A stretch of 48,141 nucleotides of DNA from positions 1-48,141 of the forward strand of contig NZ_LZMC01000101.1 of assembly GCF_001668615.1 (NCBI RefSeq). The letters are read 5' to 3'. Below are positions 32,494 to 40,292 of the stretch, in pieces (position 1 is the stretch's first letter; every line of letters starts with the position of its first letter). The notes beneath the pieces are model-generated. The model had not been told where the DNA came from, did no database searches, and saw only the letters and a list, made by a program, of their open reading frames with translations. The translations under genes were made by a program, and so were the position numbers. Origin of the DNA: Mycobacterium sp. 1274761.0. GTDB taxonomy: Bacteria > Actinomycetota > Actinomycetes > Mycobacteriales > Mycobacteriaceae.

Positions 32494-32883
32494 ATGCGCA
32501 AACAGATAACGACGGCGTTTATGGCATCGGCCGCGGCCGTGGTGGTGCCCATGTCCCTGCTCAGCGCGGGGACCGCGCACGCCGACACCCGCATCAAAGA
32601 CGTGGCGAAGGGCCCGGTCGGGGTCATTGTCACCATCCAGAATCTTTCCAAGGAGCCGGGTTGGTGCACCTACAGTGCGACGCCGGTGGATTCCGTGCTC
32701 CTGCCCTACCATTCGCTGCCCTTTCATCTCGGCGGTCTCGGGACGCCCGAAGGCAACTCATCGTTCAATCTGGTGATTCCCGGCCTGGCGACTGGGACCG
32801 GTTGGATCCCGGCCGTGGCGTGTGACAACGGCGTAAGCCAACAGACGCACTGGGAAGGCGAGCCCGCCCCGATCGTCTACTGA
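32494..32883 (+). CDS. Small secreted protein of unknown function
   Basis: 129 residues from ATG 32494, with aaaggaa as ribosome site. The first 30 residues form a standard Sec signal (MRKQITTAFMASAAAVVVPM, ending THAHA-like at GTAHA). The mature part of about 99 residues has two cysteines (WCTYSATP, VACDNG) that could form a disulfide, and resembles small exported mycobacterial proteins with no assigned role. It follows the CBM2 gene after 162 bp, so two secreted proteins are adjacent. Confidence 0.75.
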   Translation: MRKQITTAFMASAAAVVVPMSLLSAGTAHADTRIKDVAKGPVGVIVTIQNLSKEPGWCTYSATPVDSVLLPYHSLPFHLGGLGTPEGNSSFNLVIPGLATGTGWIPAVACDNGVSQQTHWEGEPAPIVY

Positions 32884-32894
32884 TCGCCATCGAT

Positions 32895-32959
32895 CGCACC
32901 GGAGTTCCCTGGCAGCCGACAGATGTCAGCTCGAAATCACTCGCGCAACTCCGGGTGCG
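32895..32959. terminator. Candidate bidirectional terminator between convergent genes
   Basis: CGCACCGGAGTT (32895-32906) pairs with AACTCCGGGTGCG (32947-32959) apart from one bulged G, leaving a 40-nt loop. It lies between the stops of the secreted protein and aldo/keto reductase genes. The loop is long and no T-run follows, so support is modest. Confidence 0.35.
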
Positions 32960-32979
32960 CCCGGCATGTCGTTGAAAGT

Positions 32980-33951
32980 TCAGCGGCGGCCCAGCTTCTC
33001 ACGCAGAGTGTCGAGAAGCGAACGACCGCTCGACACCGGCCGAAATGCGCGGGCGGCTTCGGTCAGCGCGTCGCGCGCGTCAGCTGAGAGCTCGATGTCG
33101 GCTGCGGCGACATTGAATTCGAGCTGTTCGACACTGGACGCTCCCGGAATGGCGACGACGCCGGGCAGGCTCAACAGCCAGGCGAGCGCCACCTGCGCCG
33201 GCTTGGCATCGACCGCTGAGGCGATGTCGCGCAACGTCTGCAGCAGCGGCTCGACACGACGTAGATTCTCGGTGCCGAACAGCGGGTTGACCGCGCGGAC
33301 ACCCCCAGGTCTATTGTCGGGCCCGTACTTACCGCCCAGAAGTCCTTGTGCCAGTGGGCTGTACGCGATCACGATGCGATTCTCGCGCTCGGCGAAGGGG
33401 ACGAGGTCGTTGAGCGCCTGCGGGTGGGCCAGCGAGAAGTGCACCTGGTTGCTGATGACCGGTTGCCCCAGAGCGGCGTCGGCCTTCTGCCATCGCGCCA
33501 GCGAGTAGTTCGACACACCGACGGCTCCGATGACGCCGTCGTCGAGCAGGCTGCGCATGCCCGGCATGATCACCGAATCACCGAAGACGGGGTTGGCCTG
33601 GTGGATTTGGTAGAGCGGAATCCTGTTCAACCGCAGCCGCCGCGCGCTGGCGTGTGCGCGTTGCCTGATCACCGGCGGCAACGGCGCAACCGGGAAGACT
33701 TTGCTGGCGACCACCATCTCGTCGCGCTGGTCGCCGAGGGCGTCGGCGAGGATGCGCTCGCTTTTACCCAACCCGTAGATCTCGGCGGTATCGAACAGCG
33801 TCACGCCCAGCGCACAGGCCCGCTTCACGATGTCGCGCGCTGCCCCCGATGCGTAGCTGTTCCCGTAGCCCCATTCGCGCGAGCCGAACTGCCAGGTGCC
33901 CAGGCCGATCCGGCTGACTCGTCCGAGTCCGGCGACGTCGAGGTATCTCAT
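32980..33951 (-). CDS. Aldo/keto reductase
   Basis: The 323-residue protein is an aldo/keto reductase barrel with the complete tetrad D54, Y59, K84 and H117 (FDTAEIYGLGKSE, VVASKVFP, YQIHQANP). The NADPH-binding end has GVVAIPGASSVEQLEFN. It reduces aldehydes or ketones with NADPH; the substrate is not predictable. The ATG has a good ribosome site (aaggagc). It is divergent from the LLM monooxygenase gene, with 71 bp between starts. Confidence 0.92.
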   Translation of the reverse strand: MRYLDVAGLGRVSRIGLGTWQFGSREWGYGNSYASGAARDIVKRACALGVTLFDTAEIYGLGKSERILADALGDQRDEMVVASKVFPVAPLPPVIRQRAHASARRLRLNRIPLYQIHQANPVFGDSVIMPGMRSLLDDGVIGAVGVSNYSLARWQKADAALGQPVISNQVHFSLAHPQALNDLVPFAERENRIVIAYSPLAQGLLGGKYGPDNRPGGVRAVNPLFGTENLRRVEPLLQTLRDIASAVDAKPAQVALAWLLSLPGVVAIPGASSVEQLEFNVAAADIELSADARDALTEAARAFRPVSSGRSLLDTLREKLGRR

Positions 33952-34010
33952 GTCCGCTCCTTCGCGTTGCGAGGTCTACGTAACCAGTAACACGGCACCG
34001 CTGACGTGGC

Positions 34011-34016
34011 TAGGTT
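34011..34016 (+). promoter_or_regulatory. Predicted -10 element of the LLM oxidoreductase gene (leaderless)
   Basis: TAGGTT fits TANNNT and ends 6 nt before the ATG at 34023, with no Shine-Dalgarno, so a leaderless transcript is likely. Confidence 0.5.
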
Positions 34017-34022
34017 CTAGGG

Positions 34023-35186
34023 ATGGCCAAGCTCCGCTTCGGATATTTCATCGCCCCGTTCCACCGCGCCGGCACCAACCCCACCCTGGCATTGCAGCGA
34101 GATCTGGAATTCGTCGAGCACCTCGACCGGGTCGGCTTCGACGAGGTGTGGATCGGTGAGCATCACTCGGCGGGCAGCGAGATCATCAGCTCGCCGGAGG
34201 TCTTCATCGCCGCCGCCGCCGAGCGGGCCAAGCGGATCCGCTTCGGCACCGGCGTCATCTCCCTGCCCTATCACAACCCGCTGTGGGTGGCCGATCGGTT
34301 GATGCTGCTCGACCACCTCACCCACGGGCGGATCATCGGCGGGGTCGGACCGGGCTCGCTGCCCACCGACTCGTCGATGATCGGCCTGACCCCGACCGAC
34401 ACCCGTGAACTGCTGGAGACCAACCTCGACATCCTCGTGCGGCTCCTGGCGGGCGAGACCGTCAGCGCCAAAACCGCGACCCACGAACTGCACGACGCGC
34501 AGCTGCAGCTCGCGCCGTACTCCGACGACGGCATCCCGCTGTCGGTCGCCGCTGTGGCCTCACCCACCGGCGCCCGGCTGGCGGGTAAACACGGCATCGG
34601 CCTGCTGTCGATCGGCGCCACGCTGATCGTCGAGGGCTTCGACGCGCTCGCGCACCACTGGGGCATCGCGCAGGAACGTGCGGCGGCCTTCGGCACCACC
34701 GTCGACCGCAAGAACTGGTCGCTGGTCTGTCCCATGCACATCGCCGAAACCGAGGAGCAGGCCCGCGCCGACGTCCGCTTCGGCATCGAGCCGTGGTTCC
34801 GGTACTTCCAGAAGGTCGCGGCCTTCCCACAGATGACCATGCCCGGCGACCAGATCGACGAGATGATCGGCATCATCAACGACGCGGGCGCCGGTGTGAT
34901 CGGCACGCCGGACACCGCCAGGGCGCAGGTGCAACGGCTGTGGGACCAGTCCGGAGGGTTCGGCTGCATGCTGCAGATGGGTCACGAGTGGGCCAACCCG
35001 GCGGCGACGCGACGATCAGCCGAACTCTTTGCCGCAGAGGTCATTCCGCACTTTCAAGGACAGGCGCAACCGACACTCGCCGCGGCCGCCCGCGCCAGCG
35101 GGGTACGCGAAGACCTCGCCAAGAAAGCGATGAGCGCCATCGACCACATGACGAAGAAGTACGAGACGGAGAAGGCCGGCGGGTGA
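34023..35186 (+). CDS. LLM-class flavin-dependent monooxygenase (limonene monooxygenase/LuxA-like)
   Basis: The 387-residue protein is a bacterial luciferase-like barrel: LRFGYFIAPFHRAG, DEVWIGEHHSAGSEI, TGVISLPYHNPLWVADRL and LDHLTHGRIIGGVGPG are characteristic of the LuxA/limonene-1,2-monooxygenase group, longer than F420-type LLM reductases. Such enzymes use reduced FMN from a separate reductase to oxidise aldehydes, terpenes or alkanes. No flavin reductase is adjacent. Its last codons are part of a 24-bp direct repeat. It is divergent from the aldo/keto reductase gene and convergent with a glycosyltransferase gene. Confidence 0.9.
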   Translation: MAKLRFGYFIAPFHRAGTNPTLALQRDLEFVEHLDRVGFDEVWIGEHHSAGSEIISSPEVFIAAAAERAKRIRFGTGVISLPYHNPLWVADRLMLLDHLTHGRIIGGVGPGSLPTDSSMIGLTPTDTRELLETNLDILVRLLAGETVSAKTATHELHDAQLQLAPYSDDGIPLSVAAVASPTGARLAGKHGIGLLSIGATLIVEGFDALAHHWGIAQERAAAFGTTVDRKNWSLVCPMHIAETEEQARADVRFGIEPWFRYFQKVAAFPQMTMPGDQIDEMIGIINDAGAGVIGTPDTARAQVQRLWDQSGGFGCMLQMGHEWANPAATRRSAELFAAEVIPHFQGQAQPTLAAAARASGVREDLAKKAMSAIDHMTKKYETEKAGG

Positions 35187-35254
35187 CGATCTAGCGGCGT
35201 AGCCGCGTTGAGGAGGCCGCCCAAAAGGGTCCGGCGGGTGACGATCTAGCGGCG
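35176..35254. repeat. 24-bp direct repeat at the 3' end of the LLM gene
   Basis: CCGGCGGGTGACGATCTAGC plus GGCG occurs at 35176-35199 and again, exactly, at 35231-35254, an offset of 55 bp. The first copy contains the last codons and stop of the LLM gene. This looks like a small local duplication. Confidence 0.7.
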
Positions 35255-35267
35255 GACGTGGGGAGTC

Positions 35268-36566
35268 CTAGGCGGGTGACCAGCCGGTGCTCACCCGTTG
35301 GCGCGCGGTCTCCTCGGCGATGACGTCGGCGATCCTGTCCAGCGCAGCGGATCGAGCGATACTGCGCGCAAGACGACGCGCGGCGTGCCGATGGGCGCCG
35401 GCTGCGCGCACGCTCGCCCGGATGGCTTCCTCGGTCGGGTGCGCCGTTCCCAGATTGACGCCCACCCCGGCGTACTCGACCCGGGCGCCGACTTCGGCTT
35501 TGTCCGACGACTCACCAGCGACGACCAGCGGAACACCAAAGCGTAACGCGTGCTGCACGCCGCCGTAGCCGCCGTTGGTCACCATGACATCGACGTGAGG
35601 AAGCAGCGCTGAATACGGAATCCATTGCGCTACGTAGACATTCGACGGCGCTGCGATGAGTGTCTGCGGGGCGTCGCGAAGCCCGGTGGTCACGATTACC
35701 GAAACTCCGGCCATGTCGGCGAGAGCACGCACGGCCGGTCCGATCAACTGGCTGTGGTCGTTGTTGTGCAACGTGCCCTGCGTGACGTGGACGACGGTGT
35801 GCGCGGCGAGCGCATCGCTCCACCAGTCCGGCGGTTCGAAGTTCTCGGCAGGGTCGGGCAGCACCGGGCCGATGTATTCGACGTTGCCGGGCAGATCGCG
35901 GCGCGGGTACTCGAACTCAGGCACCGTGAGCTGAAGGACTCGGTCAGCGAGCCGCGGCCAATCCACAAGGGACAGCTCGACGCCGGGTGCACTCACGCTG
36001 TTCAAGGCGGCGTTCAGTTCTGCGTGCACCTTCCGGAAAAGGACTCGCCGCGCGACGAAGTGCATGCCGCCGTAGTTCCTGCCCGAGCGCGGAACCCAAG
36101 CCATTCCGAACGGTGGCGTGTCGGCGCTGGACAGGGTGAGCGGTCCGACACCGCAGACGATCACGCAGGGCCGCGGCCGGCCGGCGGCGACCAGCGGCAG
36201 CGCTCCGGTGAAAGCGAAGTCGACCAGGACGGCGTCGACATCGGTATCGACTAGCTGTGCCAGCGCCCGCTGCTGTCCGACAAGCGGCGCTATGAACGTC
36301 GACCGCACATCGGCCGCACCCGTCAGGTAGCGCCGAGCCAAGGCTGGAAGTAGTCGCAGCATCGACGACGGTGCGGAAGATTCGATCGGGTGCGCGTCGG
36401 AGCTCAGCGGCGCGAACGCGAGCCCCCGGACAGTGGCATACGCGCGATGCTCCTCTCCTGTGAGCAACACGACGTCGTGCCCGCATCCCCGTAGATGAGC
36501 TGCGATAGACGCCATCGGGATCACGTGTCCCGACAGCGGACTAGCCGCCACCACTATGCGAGCCAA
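35268..36566 (-). CDS. Family 1 glycosyltransferase (MGT/UGT type)
   Basis: 432 residues from a TTG start (complement of 36564-36566) with gagga at a suitable distance. The N-terminus ARIVVAASPLSGHVIPMASI is the acceptor-domain start of GT1 enzymes; the donor site is in TNGGYGGVQHALRFGVPLVV, preceded by VTQGTLHNND and AQWIPYSALLPHVDV. Mycobacterial relatives glycosylate phenolic or lipid acceptors, as well as macrolides in other actinobacteria. No lipid synthesis gene is next to it, so the acceptor is unknown. It lies within the accessory stretch between the Rv0149-like and ptbB-like genes. Confidence 0.9.
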   Translation of the reverse strand: MARIVVAASPLSGHVIPMASIAAHLRGCGHDVVLLTGEEHRAYATVRGLAFAPLSSDAHPIESSAPSSMLRLLPALARRYLTGAADVRSTFIAPLVGQQRALAQLVDTDVDAVLVDFAFTGALPLVAAGRPRPCVIVCGVGPLTLSSADTPPFGMAWVPRSGRNYGGMHFVARRVLFRKVHAELNAALNSVSAPGVELSLVDWPRLADRVLQLTVPEFEYPRRDLPGNVEYIGPVLPDPAENFEPPDWWSDALAAHTVVHVTQGTLHNNDHSQLIGPAVRALADMAGVSVIVTTGLRDAPQTLIAAPSNVYVAQWIPYSALLPHVDVMVTNGGYGGVQHALRFGVPLVVAGESSDKAEVGARVEYAGVGVNLGTAHPTEEAIRASVRAAGAHRHAARRLARSIARSAALDRIADVIAEETARQRVSTGWSPA

Positions 36567-36989
36567 CAGTCATCCTCGGAAAGAATCGATGAGCAGCCAG
36601 CCGGTCGCCGCTGCGGTGTCTCGATACTTCACCGGTTCGCCGTTTCTCAAACGTGACGCCTTGCGAGGCCGGGCTGCCGCAACAGCGCATGATAGGGCAG
36701 CGCAAGGTCGATTCACGGCCAAGGATCTCTACAGCTAATCGGTGCATAACCCGAGGTTATGGGTCGGTATCACCGGTTGAATGAGCAATCCGACCATGAA
36801 CATCGTTAGGGCACGGCGCGTCGTCGCCAGAACTGCAGACGCCACCACGGCGGCATCCAGGGAACGGCAGGGGGTCTGCGTAACGGGCTGTCCATGCCGG
36901 TGGCGCTTGTGCTCGGCGTCGGCCATGCCCTGATGCAGAACGAGCACAGCCGACGTGGCACAGGAACTCGGTGAAGCGCTCGAGGACGC
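36567..36989. other. 423-bp region without a convincing gene
   Basis: The region lies between the glycosyltransferase start and the ptbB stop. Short open frames on both strands (for example 36589-36738 forward and 36735-36947 reverse) have no recognisable product. The only clear structure is the 17-bp palindrome at 36745-36761. It may be a decayed gene plus the glycosyltransferase control region. Confidence 0.4.
36745..36761. promoter_or_regulatory. Perfect 17-bp palindrome CATAACC-CGA-GGTTATG
   Basis: Seven-base arms with a 3-bp spacer lie about 180 bp upstream of the glycosyltransferase start, in the gene-free region. The arms are relatively AT-rich, so chance is less likely than for a GC palindrome; the form suits a dimeric repressor. 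Confidence 0.5.
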
Positions 36990-37775
36990 CTAACCCAGCA
37001 GGACGGCGCGCAGCTTCGTGACGTCGTCGTGCGTCACACCCGCGGCGTCGAGATATCCGCTCAGCGAGCCGAAGTCCTCGACGATCGCCCGGCGGGCCGC
37101 GTCCAGATAGGCCTCCTGCACACCGAGCACCGCATCGGTCAGCCGCGCTTCGGCCACCTCCGCGGCCTCGGTCTCCGGCATCCGGCTGCGGATCGTCTCG
37201 AGGATATGGATGCGCAGCTCCGGCACGGCGGCATTGCTTGCGAGGTAGTCGGCCGTCACGGCATCACGGTCGACTCCTGCGGCCTCCAACACCACCGCGA
37301 CCGTGAACCCGGTGCGGTCCTTGCCGGCGAAGCAGTGCGCCAACACCCGGCCCTCGTCCCCGAGCATGGTCACCACCTTGCGGACCGCGCGTTGCGCCAG
37401 CGGCGAACGGGCGATCCGCGCGTATTCCTCGGTCATGTAGCGGGCCGCGGCGCTGCCGACCGACTCACCGTCAGGCTTCTCGGTCAGCATCTTCTGGAAC
37501 GCATGCTCGTGCGGCGCATCGGCGTCGGAGGCAAGGGTTTCCACGAACGGCAGGTGGTGAATCGTCACGCTGTCGGGCACCAGATCCTTGCCGTGGCGCT
37601 CCAACTCCGGCGCCGACCGCAGGTCGGCCACATCGGTGACGTTGAGCCGGGCAAGGGTCTCCCGGCCCGCATCGTCGAGACTGCTCAACTCGCCGGACCG
37701 GAACAGCCTGCCCGGGGCAATGCCCGTTTCTTCCGAGACGTCACGAAAGTTCCACGAGCCCGACAGCGGCGGCAC
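36990..37775 (-). CDS. ptbB: Tyrosine-protein phosphatase, PtpB type
   Basis: The 261-residue protein matches M. tuberculosis PtpB (Rv0153c). The P-loop HCFAGKDRTG (147-156) has nucleophile C148 and R154 and is, from memory, identical to PtpB; the N-terminal SGSWNFRDV and the DLRSAPE general region are also typical. PtpB is a triple-specificity phosphatase acting on phosphotyrosine, phosphoserine and phosphoinositides, and is secreted in pathogens although it has no Sec signal. The GTG start overlaps the fadE2 stop by one base (TAGTG), so the two are co-translated. Confidence 0.93.
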   Translation of the reverse strand: MPPLSGSWNFRDVSEETGIAPGRLFRSGELSSLDDAGRETLARLNVTDVADLRSAPELERHGKDLVPDSVTIHHLPFVETLASDADAPHEHAFQKMLTEKPDGESVGSAAARYMTEEYARIARSPLAQRAVRKVVTMLGDEGRVLAHCFAGKDRTGFTVAVVLEAAGVDRDAVTADYLASNAAVPELRIHILETIRSRMPETEAAEVAEARLTDAVLGVQEAYLDAARRAIVEDFGSLSGYLDAAGVTHDDVTKLRAVLLG

Positions 37776-39016
37776 TAGCTGGTCACCGCCGATACGAAAG
37801 CTGTTTTCTCCCTACCCAATTCCGCACGCGCGATCGTGCGCATGTGCACCTCGTCGGGGCCGTCGAACAATCGCATCGCGCGGTGCCACGCATACAGTCG
37901 CGCCAGCGGCACGTCGTCACAGATGCCCATCGCGCCGTGCACCTGGATGGCGCGGTCGATCACGTTGCATGCCATCTGCGGGGCCACCGCCTTGATCTGC
38001 GCGACGAGCACCTGGGCTTCCTTGCTCTTGTTTCCATGCTGGTCGATGGTCCAGGCCGCCTTGTGACACAAGAGTCGGGCTTGATCTATAGCGTTGCGGG
38101 ACTTGGCAATCGATTCGCGGACCACACCCTGCTCGGACAGCGGCTTGCCGAACGCGACGCGCTTTTGCACACGGTCGACCATCAGCGCCAGCGCGCGTTC
38201 GGCCGCGCCGATGGCACGCATGCAGTGATGGATGCGGCCAGGGCCCAGCCGCGCTTGGGCGATCGCGAACCCGCTGCCCTCCTCGGCGAGAAGGTTCGCC
38301 ACCGGCACGCGCACGCCGTCGAAGGTGATCTCGCAGTGCCCGTGCTGGTCCTGCCAGCCGAACACCGGCAGCGATCGCTCGATCGAGACGCCGGGGGTGT
38401 CGACCGGCACCAGGATCATGGACTGCTGCTGATGGCTGGCCGCATCGGGATTGGTGCGGCCCATCACGATCAGGATCTTGCAGCGCGGATCGGCCGCGCC
38501 GGTGATCCACCACTTGCGGCCGTTGATGACGTAGTCCCCGGATCCTGACGCGTCGCGCTCAAGGGTCGTTTCGATATTGCGGGCATCGCTGGAGGCGACG
38601 GCGGGCTCCGTCATAGCGAACGCGCTGCGGATCTCGCCGGCGAGCAGCGGTTCAAGCCACTGCTTGCGCTGCTCGGGGGTGGCGAACAGGTGCAGGGTCT
38701 CCATGTTGCCGGTGTCTGGGGCCGCGCAGTTGATCACCTCGGGCGCGATCTCCATGCTCCACCCGGTCAGCTCCGCCAACTGTGCGTACTCCAAGTTGCT
38801 CAAACCGGAGATCGATGGCAGGAACAGGTTCCACAGCCCGCGCTCCTTGGCCAGCACCTTGAGCTCCTCGATGACGGGCGGAACCGTGTGGTCGTCGGGG
38901 CCCGCGGCGCGGCGGTATTCCTCGTAGGAGCTCTCTGCGGGAAACACGAACTCGGTCATGAAGGCCGTCAGCCGTTTGTGGAAATCCTGCGCCTTTGCCG
39001 ACATCGCGAAGTCCAT
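37775..39016 (-). CDS. fadE2: Acyl-CoA dehydrogenase FadE2-like
   Basis: The 413-residue protein is an acyl-CoA dehydrogenase of the ACAD10/11-like group: MTEPAVASSDARNIETTLER, GRKWWITGAADPRCKI, RKRVAFGK-type segment QKRVAFGKPLSEQGVV and the C-terminal QVHGAMGICDDVPLARLYAW and LFDGPDEVH. It oxidises acyl-CoA to enoyl-CoA with FAD. Position next to ptbB identifies it as the Rv0154c equivalent. There is no Shine-Dalgarno; a -10 hexamer ends 6 nt before the ATG. It is divergent from the DUF1348 gene. Confidence 0.93.
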   Translation of the reverse strand: MDFAMSAKAQDFHKRLTAFMTEFVFPAESSYEEYRRAAGPDDHTVPPVIEELKVLAKERGLWNLFLPSISGLSNLEYAQLAELTGWSMEIAPEVINCAAPDTGNMETLHLFATPEQRKQWLEPLLAGEIRSAFAMTEPAVASSDARNIETTLERDASGSGDYVINGRKWWITGAADPRCKILIVMGRTNPDAASHQQQSMILVPVDTPGVSIERSLPVFGWQDQHGHCEITFDGVRVPVANLLAEEGSGFAIAQARLGPGRIHHCMRAIGAAERALALMVDRVQKRVAFGKPLSEQGVVRESIAKSRNAIDQARLLCHKAAWTIDQHGNKSKEAQVLVAQIKAVAPQMACNVIDRAIQVHGAMGICDDVPLARLYAWHRAMRLFDGPDEVHMRTIARAELGREKTAFVSAVTS

Positions 39017-39022
39017 GTCGCC

Positions 39023-39028
39023 ACACTA
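39023..39028 (-). promoter_or_regulatory. Predicted -10 element of fadE2-ptbB (leaderless)
   Basis: On the reverse strand TAGTGT fits TANNNT and ends 6 nt before the fadE2 ATG. Confidence 0.5.
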
Positions 39029-39049
39029 AACGGTGACCAGAATGGGCTG

Positions 39050-39511
39050 GTGACCGAGAGCCGTCCTCCGTTTCCGCCGTTCACCCGCGAGACCGCGCAG
39101 CAGAAGGTGCAGGCCGCCGAAGACGCCTGGAACACCCGCGATCCCGAGCGGGTCAGTCTCGCCTACACCGTCGACTCGCATTGGCGAAATCGCGACCAGC
39201 ACATCGTCGGGCGCAAGCAGATCGTCGCGTTCCTCACCCAGAAGTGGCAGCGTGAACACGACTACGTGCTGCGCAAGAACCTGTGGGATTTCCACGACAA
39301 CCGCATCGCCGTGCGGTTCCAATACGAATGCCGTGACGCCGCAGGGCAGTGGTACCGCAGCTACGGCAACGAGCTGTGGGAATTCAGTCCCGACGGCCTC
39401 ATGGCGCGGCGCGAGGCCAGCATCAACGACGTCAGGATCGACGCGTCGGAGCGGCGCTACTTCGGCCCGCGGCCGCAGTCAGAACACGGCGTGGACATTC
39501 CGCTGTGGTGA
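39050..39511 (+). CDS. DUF1348 family protein (NTF2/SnoaL-like fold)
   Basis: About 153 residues from GTG 39050. PPFPPFTRETAQQKVQAAED, AWNTRDPERVSLAYT, HWRNRDQHIVGRKQIVAFLT and WRSYGNE-like YRSYGNELWEF are the conserved blocks of DUF1348, a SnoaL-like alpha+beta cone of unknown function. A longer in-frame extension upstream runs antisense through fadE2 and is non-coding. It is divergent from fadE2 with about 33 bp between starts and convergent with the next small gene. Confidence 0.85.
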   Translation: MTESRPPFPPFTRETAQQKVQAAEDAWNTRDPERVSLAYTVDSHWRNRDQHIVGRKQIVAFLTQKWQREHDYVLRKNLWDFHDNRIAVRFQYECRDAAGQWYRSYGNELWEFSPDGLMARREASINDVRIDASERRYFGPRPQSEHGVDIPLW

Positions 39512-39515
39512 CGGG

Positions 39516-39785
39516 CTATGCGGGCGTCTCGGGATTGTGCGGCGTCGGGCTCTCCTCGGATTCCCACTTGGACTCCATCGCGTGGTTCACCACCGTGCCC
39601 GCGGGAACCTCGCGCTGGAACGTCTCGCCGTCGTCGTCTTCGAAAGTGACGGTGTAAACCGACGTCTGCTCGTCCAGATCCTTGAACACCACCTTCGACG
39701 GTTGCGTCTGCCCGTTGTCCCGGTCGACGGCGATGATGTCGCCGGGCGCCACGTCGTCGATCCGGTCGCTCGAGATGTTCGACAT
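39516..39785 (-). CDS. Small acidic protein of unknown function
   Basis: The 89-residue protein (MSNISSDRIDDVAPGDIIAV at the start) is acidic, with a beta-rich middle (PSKVVFKDL, SVYTVTFEDDDGETF) and a disordered Pro/Glu tail. It resembles a small SH3-like or Tudor-like barrel but no family is recognised. A -10 hexamer (TACCGT on the reverse strand) ends 7 nt before the ATG, implying a leaderless message. Confidence 0.7.
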   Translation of the reverse strand: MSNISSDRIDDVAPGDIIAVDRDNGQTQPSKVVFKDLDEQTSVYTVTFEDDDGETFQREVPAGTVVNHAMESKWESEESPTPHNPETPA

Positions 39786-39792
39786 TGCGCCG

Positions 39793-39798
39793 ACGGTA
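39793..39798 (-). promoter_or_regulatory. Predicted -10 element of the small acidic protein gene (leaderless)
   Basis: On the reverse strand TACCGT ends 7 nt before the ATG complementary to 39783-39785. Confidence 0.45.
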
Positions 39799-39825
39799 GT
39801 CGCCGGCGCGGCAGAGCGACCAACG

Positions 39826-39860
39826 AGGCCCTCCCCGGGGCCGCCACCCGGGGAGGGTCT
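39826..39860. terminator. Strong GC hairpin, probable terminator of the small secreted protein gene
   Basis: CCCTCCCCGG (39829-39838) and CCGGGGAGGG (39848-39857) form a perfect 10-bp stem with a 9-nt loop, extendable by three pairs including one G-T. It lies just beyond the stop of the secreted-peptide gene on the reverse strand. No T-run follows. Confidence 0.6.
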
Positions 39861-39882
39861 CTGTGGAGGAGGGTCTATTCGC

Positions 39883-40116
39883 TTACGGGTTGATCAGGTA
39901 CGCGTGGCCGATGCCGTGGTGGTACCACCAGCCGGGCATCGCGCTGGGGGCCGGCGAGGCGTACGTGTCCGGGGTGGCCACGATCGAGACGCTGGGCCCG
40001 TTCTGGGTGGTCGTCACCTCGGCGTTGGCGATGCCGGCGAGACCGAGGGCGGCGGCACCGAGGATGCCTGCCGAGACGACGGGGAGTCCGATATAGCGGG
40101 CGATTCTGTTGGACAT
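39883..40116 (-). CDS. Small secreted peptide of unknown function
   Basis: 77 residues with a clear ribosome site (aaaggaa). MSNRIARYIGLPVVSAGILG begins a Sec signal that ends at an ANA site (about residue 32). The mature peptide of about 45 residues is rich in Thr, Ser, Pro and aromatic residues, including PGWWYHHGIGHAYL near the end. Similar small exported proteins are common in mycobacteria but have no known function. A strong hairpin follows the stop. Confidence 0.75.
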   Translation of the reverse strand: MSNRIARYIGLPVVSAGILGAAALGLAGIANAEVTTTQNGPSVSIVATPDTYASPAPSAMPGWWYHHGIGHAYLINP

Positions 40117-40230
40117 GTGAGTTCCTTTGTCTGCGTTAGCTTTTGGAGTTCGCCGCCGTGGTGTTTCGGCGATGACTCAAGAATGCCGGGCTGGGACGTC
40201 CGTGTATGTCGGCGGATCGGCCGGTGAGAC

Positions 40231-40266
40231 GGGGGAATCCGGTGTCCCCCAATCGGGGGAACCCGG
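40231..40266 (+). promoter_or_regulatory. Direct repeats and alternative hairpins upstream of the response regulator
   Basis: GGGGGAATCCGG (40231-40242) and GGGGGAACCCGG (40255-40266) form a direct repeat with 11 of 12 bases equal and a period of 24. A CCCCC run at 40246-40250 lies between them and can pair with either G run, giving two mutually exclusive hairpins. The second copy ends 27 bp before the GTG. Autoregulation by the response regulator or RNA-level control are both possible. Confidence 0.4.
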
Positions 40267-40292
40267 CAGGCCGCTGTGTCAAGCTGAACCGC

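Noticed and set aside
36735..36947. Reverse 70-codon frame upstream of the glycosyltransferase
   Set aside because: No ribosome site and no family; it also contains the palindrome. Left as an unassigned region.
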